From contig JAGCPI010000026.1 in NCBI GenBank assembly GCA_017645255.1, positions 1 to 29,482 on the forward strand: a DNA stretch of 29,482 bases, given 5' to 3'. This document shows, one piece after another, positions 18,888 to 29,482 of the stretch. This DNA comes from a bacterium. GTDB lineage: Bacteria; Bacillota_I; Bacilli_A; Mycoplasmatales; Mycoplasmoidaceae. The notes beneath the pieces were generated by a model, which had not been told where the DNA came from, ran no database searches, and saw only the letters and a list, made by a program, of their open reading frames with translations. The position numbers and the translations under genes were made by a program. Each line of letters opens with the position of its first letter. Within the stretch, counting starts at the first letter, position 1.

Positions 18888-19622
18888 TTATTTATTAATG
18901 TTAGTATCTAAATCAGTAATAAGGATTAATTCTTTTGCATCAATTAAACTGGTTACAGGTCAGTTTGGATCAAATTCTTTTGCCTCTAATAAGTGCATTA
19001 AGGCCTCTTTTTTGCTTTCCCCACTTACTAATAATAAAATCCGCTTGGATTTTAAAATCGTTTCTAATCCCATGGTAACTGCAAATTCGGGAACATTTTT
19101 AATGTCATCATTAAAAAATCGCGAATTGTCTTTACGAGTTTGATAGGATAGTTTAACTAATCTTGTAATGCTATTTAATTCAGAACCTGGTTCATTAAAC
19201 GCGATGTGTCCATCAGTTCCAACCCCTAAAATCGTCAAATCTAATCCACCCATGCTACTAATAAGACTATCGTAATTACTAATGTCTAATTCATTCATAC
19301 CTTGGTGGTAAGGAAAATGGATGTTTCCTTTTTCAATATTGATGAAATCAAAGAGGTTTTCGTCCATAAAATGGGCATATGATTGATTAGCATATAATGA
19401 AGATAAATTATAGTATTCGTCTAAATTAAAAGTATTAACTTTATCTCAATTAAAGTTAGTTAGTTTTGATCAACTAACTATTTTTTTGTACATAGGAATC
19501 GGAGTAGATCCAGTTGGCAAACCTAAAATAGCATTATTTTTAGTTAATAATAATTTTGCCACGTAATCAGCTGCTACTTCTCCGACTTCAATATTATTGT
19601 TACAATGAATAATTTTCATCAT
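18888..19622 (-). CDS. nagB: Glucosamine-6-phosphate deaminase
   Basis: This 244-codon enzyme turns glucosamine 6-phosphate into fructose 6-phosphate and ammonia, feeding amino sugars into glycolysis. Motifs are 'ILGLPTGSTPIPMYKKI' (phosphate-binding loop, ~residue 33), 'FNLDEYYNL' (the catalytic base Asp region), and 'LTILGVGTDGHIAFNEPG' (~residue 128, the family signature). 'TRLVKLSYQTRKDNSRFF', 'VTMGLETIL' and 'SGESKKEAL' follow at the expected spacing. Length fits the family. Two ATGs are adjacent; the first is taken because AAAGGAG lies 7 nt before it. The gene stands alone, between the terminator of rpsI and the catalase promoter. No nagA or transporter is nearby. Confidence 0.96.
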
Positions 19623-19642
19623 TGTTTTTCTCCTTTTTTGTT

Positions 19643-19674
19643 AAAAAAAAGAGCGTTATGAATAACACTCTTTT
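19643..19674 (-). terminator. Terminator of the rplM-rpsI operon
   Basis: Stem AAAAGAGCGTTAT/ATAACACTCTTTT (one mismatch) with a T run in the minus direction lies about 20 nt after the rpsI stop. Confidence 0.9.
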
Positions 19675-19693
19675 CTTTATTAATTGAAAATAA

Positions 19694-20086
19694 TTACCGT
19701 TTAGTAAATTGTGGGCTTACACGAGCACCATAGTGTCCGAATTTCTTGCGTTCTTTCACTCTGGAATCTCTAGTTAATAATTTTTGAAGTTTTAGTTGTT
19801 TGCGAAGTTGTTCATCGTAAGCCAATAATGCCCGTGCAATTCCTAATCTAATTGCACCAGCTTGACCAGAAAAACCTCCGCCTTCAACTTTAACAAAAAT
19901 ATCAAATTTTTTTAGATTGTCGGTTGTTACTAATGGTAATTCCATCCCTTGAATTACTAATGGGTTAGGAAAGTAGGTTTCAGGAGTTTGATTGTTAACT
20001 AAAATCTTACCTGAACCAGGTACCATTTTTACTCTAGCGGTCGAACTTTTGCGACGGCCAAGACCTTTATATTCAACTTTTTCCAT
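19694..20086 (-). CDS. rpsI: 30S ribosomal protein S9 (uS9)
   Basis: This 130-codon protein has the S9 landmarks '[20 protein letters not shown]' at the N-terminus, '[20 protein letters not shown]' in the centre, and the conserved C-terminal tail '[19 protein letters not shown]', which reaches the P-site tRNA in the ribosome. Length is normal. It starts 7 nt after the rplM stop with an AAGGAC ribosome binding site inside the end of rplM, the conserved L13-S9 operon. Confidence 0.99.
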   Translation of the reverse strand: MEKVEYKGLGRRKSSTARVKMVPGSGKILVNNQTPETYFPNPLVIQGMELPLVTTDNLKKFDIFVKVEGGGFSGQAGAIRLGIARALLAYDEQLRKQLKLQKLLTRDSRVKERKKFGHYGARVSPQFTKR

Positions 20087-20093
20087 AACTTAA

Positions 20094-20558
20094 TTAGTCC
20101 TTCATTTCTGTTCTTGCATCAACTGCATATGGGATTGGCTTTTGTGCCATTTTGTTATGATTTTCATCCGTGAAAATGTATAACTTCTTTAGTAATGCTC
20201 TTGATAGTTTATTCTTTGGTAGCATTCCCCATACGCTGCGACGTAATAGTTCGTTTGAATAGTGATTCAACATGGTTTTACCATTGCGAGCCCGTAGCCC
20301 TACTTTAATATAACCAGAGTGGTTATATCAAATTTCATTTTGTTCCTTATTGCCAGTAAGAATCATGTCCTTACTGTTGATAACAACTACAAAGTCACCG
20401 CAATCTTGGTTGTAGGTAAAGGTGGGTTTTTCTTTACCCCTTAAAAGGTCAGCAATCACTACTGCTAACCGACCAAGTTGCAATCCCTTTGCATCCACTA
20501 GATATCACTTTCGTTCTTCTCTTGCACCCTTAATGGTTTGCATCGATGTGTTTTGCAT
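20094..20558 (-). CDS. rplM: 50S ribosomal protein L13 (uL13)
   Basis: This 154-codon protein is read through TGA Trp codons at conserved positions ('ERKWYLVDAKG', 'NEIWYNHSGY'). Motifs are '[15 protein letters not shown]', '[10 protein letters not shown]', '[18 protein letters not shown]' and the end 'AQKPIPY'. It is an early-assembly protein of the large subunit. The ATG at 20556-20558 gives the usual ~17-residue lead to 'ERKWY'; an internal ATG at 20543 is less likely. It heads the rplM-rpsI operon. Confidence 0.98.
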
Positions 20559-20612
20559 TGTTATAATGTTTTTTCTCCAAAAAATTTGAATTACAAATAA
20601 TAAATATTACTT

Positions 20613-20618
20613 ATTATA
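20613..20618 (-). promoter_or_regulatory. -10 box of the rplM-rpsI operon
   Basis: TATAAT on the minus strand lies 55 nt upstream of rplM in the gap after rpoC. No hairpin terminator is visible in that ~80-nt gap, so some read-through from rpoC is possible. Confidence 0.55.
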
Positions 20619-20639
20619 TTACAAGCAAGCGTTAAAAAA

Positions 20640-24500
<3,861 letters not shown>

Positions 24501-24533
24501 TTTCGCTCCTTTCATTAATGATTAAATCAATTA

Positions 24534-27500
24534 TTAAACTGTGACATCAGTTTCATAGTTATAGTTGTTTTCGTTTGCTGATTCATCTTCAAGTTCAGTA
24601 ATCTTGTCTTCTTTGTCTTGTTCACTAGCAGTATTGCGATCAACTGACAAGTTATTTAAGTCAAACTTCTTACCTTCTTTGGTAATACCTTCTAACTTAA
24701 CTCCTAAACCTTGTAGTTGTTTAACTAACAACTTAAATGATTCAGGCAAACCAATATTTTGAATTTCTTTACCTTTAATGATGGCATTATACGCTTCATT
24801 TCGACCCGCTACGTCATCGGATTTAATGGTTAAAATTTCCCGTAAGTTGTATGCAGCTCCATACGCTTCAAGTGCTCATACTTCCATTTCACCAAACCGT
24901 TGACCACCGTTTTGTGATTTACCACCAAGTGGTTGTTGAGTAATCTTAGAATAAGGACCCACGTTTCGAGCATGAATCTTATCATTAACAAGGTGGTCAA
25001 GTTTTAGCATGTACATCACCCCAACACTAATTGGAGCATCAAATGGATCACCAGTTCTTCCGTCATAAAGAGTAAACTTACCTTTATCTTTTAAATCAAA
25101 ACCAGCTTCAGTCATGATGTTACGTAAGTCATCCATCTTGATTCCACTAAACACAGGAGTAGCAACTTTATAATCAAGGTCATCAATCGAAACTCCGGCG
25201 TGGTTAAAGACAATTAGTAAATCATCAATCGTATATTTACTTAAAGCAGTCTTTTTGTCTTTAAAACGAGTTGGGAAATATAAAGTAGCTTGGTTCATTA
25301 AGTTAAATGCTTTATAGTATGGAATTCCCAGAATTTGTTGAATTTCCTTCGCTTTTTCTTCACAAGGAACTTCTTTAAACGAAGTAGAAATAATTAGTTT
25401 TTGGCCAATCTTTCTAGCACTGATACCAGTGTGTAATTCCATTACTTGACCCATGTTCATCCGCGAAGGAACCCCTTCTGGAGTTAACATGATATCAATT
25501 GGTGTACCATCAGCAAGGTGTGGCATGTCTTCAATCTTGACAATCCGGGAAACAATTCCCTTGTTACCGTGCCGACCTGACATCTTATCTCCAACTTGAA
25601 TCTTGGATTTTTTAGCAATTAAGATTTTTACTACTTCAAGCACATCATCACCAAAACTACCATCATTAGCAGTAAAGTGGTGAACAGCAATTACTACGCC
25701 TTCGCCCCCGTAAGGAACTTTTAGGGATGAATCACGTAAACTTTTAACTTTTTCACCAAAGATTGATTGCAATAACTTTTCTTCAACCGTTAATTCAACG
25801 CGACCTTTTGGTGTTACTTTACCAACCAAAATATCCCCTTCTTGGACATCAGCACCCACAATGACGATTCCGTTTTCGTCAAGATAACGTTTTGCATCTT
25901 CAGAAACATTAGGAATATCCCGCGTAATTTCTTCATCACCATTTTTGGTTCGTAAGCAGTTAATGATCTTTTCTTCAATATGAATAGAAGTAAATAAGTC
26001 TTCGTTCACAACCCGTTCTGAAATTACAATCGCATCTTCGAAGTTATAACCATCAAAACTACTAAACGCAACTAAGGCATTTTGGCCTAATGCTAGTTCC
26101 CCATTTTGCATCGCAGGTCCATTAGCAATCACTTCACCTTTCTTGACTTTTTGATTTAGCGAAACAATCGCAGTTTGGTTAAAGCAAGTATTTTGGTTTG
26201 AACGGTGATATTTCATTAAAGTGTAGTCATATTTTCGTTTTCCATCATCACTTGTTAGCACAATGTGACTACCATCAACTTCAGTTATGGTTCCATCTTC
26301 ATCAGCAATAATGGCAAAACTAGAATCATAAGCAATCTTGTATTCATTACCAGTTCCTACACTTGGTGCGTGTGGATATAGTAATGGAGTAGCTTGCCGT
26401 TGCATGTTTGCACCCATCAAAGCCCGGTTCGCGTCATCGTTTTCAAGGAAAGGAATCGAAGAAGCAGCAACTGAAACAACTTGGTTGGGGTTAACGTCAA
26501 TGTATTCAACCATATCACGTGGATATTGCTTTTGTTCCGCTTTAAATCTACACATTACATTTTCAGTTAGAATGTGACCTTTATCATCCATTGGCGTAGA
26601 AGCATTAGCAATAATGTGTTCAGTTTCTTTTAAAGCATCAAGTCATTCAACTTTGGCTTCTCTAATTCCATTTTTAACTTCATAAACTAAACTACCATTT
26701 TCAACCACGAAATAAGGGGTAATCAAGAAACCATTTTGATCAACACGCACGTAACTTGCTAAGGACATGATTAAACCAATATTCATTCCTTCAGGAGTTT
26801 CAATTGGACAAATCCGACCATAGTAAGAAGAGTTAATATCCCGAATTCCTAGGTTAGGGTCTTCCCGACTAATTCCACCAGGACCCATCGCACTAATCCG
26901 CCGCTTATTAGTTAATTCTGATAATGGATTTTGTTGGTCAATAAATTGTGTTAATTGATAAGAGTTAAAGAATTCTCGCACAATTTGTTGCAATGGTTTA
27001 GTGTTGATAATTGATTTAACGGTGATGGTGCGACCTTTTTTCGTAGCAACAAAGTCAGTAGCTTCAATGTCATCAAAGTTATTTTGACTATTAACAACTG
27101 CCCCGTCATTCTTCATGTTTGGATCACTTGGTAGTTGATTTTCTGGTGATAAAGAAGCAGAACTTGACGCAATAGCTAATTTTTCCCGAATGAACTTGTC
27201 AACTCTAATCATGCCCACGTTCATTTTTCCGTAAAGAAGTTCACCAACTAGTTTTAACCTTTTGTTACCAAGGTGATCAACTTCATCATATTGACCAACC
27301 CCATAATTCAAGTTAATGACATAGGAAATAAAAGAAATGATATCACTCATCGTTAGATTAATGACATCGGGTTTAACAGTGGTACCAATAATCCGTAATT
27401 CTTTTTGTTCACTTGATGTCTTAGGAGCATGCACATAAATGCTGTTAACTGTGTTATCAACTACAATTCCACTCTTAGTTTTTGCTTTAGTACCAGGAAT

Positions 27501-28973
27501 GAAAATTGGATCATAAGTACTTTTGACATCAATTCGTTCATCTTTAATGGCGTCAACAATGATGTCAACTTCTTTTTTAAATAGTTTACTATCAGCATTC
27601 ACTAAGACGTGACCATTTTTATCTTCAATTGGTCTTGATAAAACTTGATCAAACAACCGTTCGTTAACTTGCATTTTTTGGTTAATTTTGTACCGACCAG
27701 CTAAACTCATATTGAAGGTATTAGTATTAAAAAAGTGGTATCAAATGATGGTTTGGAAACAAAATTCATCTTGGTCACTAATTCGTTCTGCTAAGTTATC
27801 TAAGGTCTTTTGGGAAATATTTAGACCTTCAACAAAACTACGTGCAGCGTGTTCAACAATGATGATGTCAAGATATTTTTGTTGTTCAACTTTTAATTTA
27901 TCAATTTGATCTTGCAATTTGGTAATCACCGCACTACTTGCATCATCCTTTTTAGCTTGTTCGTCAACTAATTTTGTTTCTAATTCATCAATTTGGTCAG
28001 TGACAGTCTTGTAATCAAATAATGCCACGCGAATCTTATAGTCAGGAGTTAAAATTTTCTTGCGAATTTCGGCCTTCGTTTTGATTTTCTTCAAATCATT
28101 AACCATGTCATTGATGTCTGTAAAATCAAAAATTTCCTTTTCGTTGTATTTTTCGTTCTTGTAAGAATTAGCAATTAATTCTTCATCACCATAAATTTCA
28201 TCAATGATCTTTTTGGTATAACCTAATGCCTTTAAAAATTGGGTAATTGGTACTAGCATTGATTGATTACCAAGCACGTCTCTTAACATGATTTGAATAT
28301 ATTTATTTGGTTTATTGTGCTTATCTTTAGGTTCATCTTTTTGAACATAAATTGAGAACATTGTTCCTTTAATTGGTAGAACTTCACAAATTAAACCTTC
28401 CAAGATACGTCGGCGTGAATTACTTAATTTTAATTGTGCTTTATGCAAAATATAACTACCAGGTGAACGAACAATTTGCGAAATAATAAACTTTTCCGTA
28501 CCATTAATTAAAAAAGTACCACGTTTAGTCATCTTTGGTAATCACGTTAAAAAGATTCCGTCAGGAACTGGTTTGTCGTTTTTACCTTTCGTCTTTTTAG
28601 TTTTTTGCTTCTTGCTTTTATAAATTTGACCGGTTTCGTTATCCTTTAGTTGGACATCAATATAAACATTGCAAGCATAACTTAACGAACGAAGTTCCGC
28701 TTCTTGTTCACTACATAGTGGTTCAGTAATCTTTAAACCATTAAATTCAAGTTGATATTTACCATTGGTTGAGACAATGGGAAAAAATCCTTTAATTAAG
28801 CCTTCTAATTCACTGTTAATAAATTTATCATAAGATTTACTTTGAATATCGGCATAATTAGGAAAATCAAACATCCGTTTAATTTTTCCGTAGTTACGAC
28901 GTTGAACTAAATTAGAATATTCAACAATGGAATAATCCTTGGCTTCTGGCTTTGGTTCTTTGCTTTCTGGCAT
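24534..28973 (-). CDS. rpoB: DNA-directed RNA polymerase subunit beta
   Basis: This 1479-codon protein is longer than E. coli RpoB (1342). Landmarks are '[21 protein letters not shown]', '[20 protein letters not shown]' with 'ISAMGPGG' (rifamycin pocket, residues ~671-700), '[18 protein letters not shown]', '[13 protein letters not shown]' and the C-terminal '[19 protein letters not shown]'. Two extra segments are visible: a charged coiled-coil-like stretch (~residues 325-368) and a Ser/Asn/Asp-rich insertion (~residues 601-648) just before the rifamycin region. The position equal to E. coli His526 is Asn (residue 689), a change linked to natural rifampicin insusceptibility in Spiroplasma citri. 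The ribosome binding site is AAAGGAAG. The usual rplJ-rplL neighbours are absent; an IS30 element lies upstream instead. Confidence 0.99.
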
Positions 28974-29195
28974 ATTTCTTCCTTTGTGATAATTTTTTTT
29001 AATAAAACATAAAAATAAAAAATAAAATACAGTAAACTTGTATTAGTTGGTACTATACCCCCTTACTCTATCTTATTTTTTATATGTAATATCTTATTAT
29101 TTTATCATATTCATGTTGATTTTCTAAAAATCTTAAAATTAATTATTTTATTAAAAAATTCCTAAAAAGATGAAGATTTCATTTTGAATTAATTA

Positions 29196-29230
29196 AATAA
29201 AAAAAATATAGGTTTTTCCAACCTATATTT
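29196..29230 (-). terminator. Hairpin terminator outside the IS30 end
   Basis: A 10-bp stem AAATATAGGT/ACCTATATTT with a long T run in the minus direction. It would block read-through from the IS or beyond into the rpoBC promoter region. Confidence 0.8.
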
Positions 29231-29233
29231 CCC

Positions 29234-29260
29234 GAATTGCAAGTTCAAGTGCAACACTTG
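29234..29260. repeat. Candidate terminal inverted repeat of the IS30-family element
   Basis: GAATTGCAAGTTCAAGTGC followed by AACACTTG lies about 45 nt past the transposase stop, where an IS30 end is expected. It contains a perfect CAAGTG-CAA-CACTTG palindrome. The other end is outside the window, so this cannot be matched here. Confidence 0.45.
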
Positions 29261-29282
29261 TATTTCGAGAAAATTATACAAG

Positions 29283-29314
29283 AAATAGGAGATTTTTTAC
29301 TCCTATTTTTTTAT
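29283..29314 (+). terminator. Hairpin overlapping the transposase stop codon
   Basis: A 9-bp stem AAATAGGAG/CTCCTATTT is followed by a T run on the plus strand. Its position inside the IS end suggests it blocks outside transcription from entering the transposase gene from the rpoB side. In the minus direction the tail is weak. Confidence 0.65.
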
Positions 29315-29482
29315 TTCATCAAAAATTTGATTGCTTGTTTTTCAATTAAACATTTGACGTGGCATGTTGTTAATTTTTTCTTGTAAGTTGTAAATATCTT
29401 CATCAGTAATTTCATTGAAATTTGTTTTCTTTTTGTACATCCTTCTGACTAACCCATTTAGGTTTTCATTTGAGCCTCGTTG
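29303..29482 (-). CDS. IS30-family transposase, C-terminal end (5' part outside window)
   Basis: The minus-strand frame enters from the right edge and ends at TAG 29303-29305, giving 59 residues. 'QRGSNENLNGLVRRMYKK' matches the IS30 family DDE end 'xRGxNENxNGLIRxxxPK', including the catalytic Glu of the DDE triad in NEN. 'LNxxPRxxFNWKTSNQIF' style residues ('INNMPRQMFNWKTSNQIF') match the typical IS30 end 'LNxRPRKxLxxxTPxEVF'. A TGA is Trp here. It probably belongs to a complete element continuing to the right. Confidence 0.93.

Larger units (their letters stand above)
28974..29302. other. Intergenic region between rpoB and the IS30 element
   Basis: About 330 nt without a gene. It should hold the rpoBC promoter: a TATAGT (plus-strand ACTATA near 29053) within GGTACTATACC, and a TATGAT further up near 29105, are candidates, neither with a clear -35. 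The distal part holds two hairpins and the presumed IS end. No ribosomal-protein gene or leader is recognised. Confidence 0.5.

Noticed and set aside
29051..29061. GGTACTATACC palindrome upstream of rpoB as an operator.
   Set aside because: Only four paired bases per arm and no known matching regulator; too short to support.

Overview
This is about 29.5 kb of AT-rich bacterial DNA from a mollicute. UGA must be read as tryptophan: almost every gene here contains in-frame TGA codons at conserved Trp positions (for example in rplM, rpoC, catalase and the IS30 transposase). Under the standard code these genes would appear as strings of short ORFs. Long Asn/Ser/Thr-rich lipoproteins with a Cys lipobox fit the same group. 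A haem catalase is very rare in Mollicutes; I know it from Mycoplasma (Malacoplasma) iowae. A relative of that lineage is therefore my best guess, inferred and not shown.

Layout. 1-1860 (-): 3' part of an LRR/BspA-like lipoprotein. 2003-2172 (+): tRNA-Arg(CCU) and tRNA-Ser(CGA), then a terminator. 2337-3713 (+): GT2 glycosyltransferase with a long disordered N-terminus. 3822-7304 (+): two tandem copies of a two-gene module. Each copy encodes a small RNase III-like protein and, overlapping it by 8 nt, a larger RNase III-like protein with a dsRNA-binding domain and a second dsRBD-like C-terminus. The catalytic acidic residues are largely lost, so these look like non-cutting, possibly heterodimeric dsRNA-binding proteins. 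This is the most novel content of the window. 7506-8192 (-): a metallo-beta-lactamase-fold protein that has also lost its metal ligands. 8402-16910 (-): one large Ig-like-repeat lipoprotein and three tandem paralogous lipoproteins, each with its own terminator; two share a near-identical signal-peptide and promoter block. 17121-18656 (-): catalase with an eight-cysteine C-terminal tail and a PerR-box-like sequence over its promoter. 18888-19622 (-): nagB. 19694-20558 (-): rplM-rpsI. 20640-28973 (-): rpoB-rpoC. 29204-29482: right end of an IS30-family element lying upstream of rpoBC.

How the parts fit: the right third is housekeeping (RNA polymerase, ribosomal proteins, amino-sugar catabolism). 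The middle is a variable surface-lipoprotein locus next to an oxidative-stress gene. The left third holds tRNAs, a glycosyltransferase and the duplicated RNase III-like module. Nearly every transcription unit ends in a clear hairpin terminator, so most genes look separately transcribed. The exceptions are the two overlapping RNase III-like pairs, rplM-rpsI and rpoB-rpoC.
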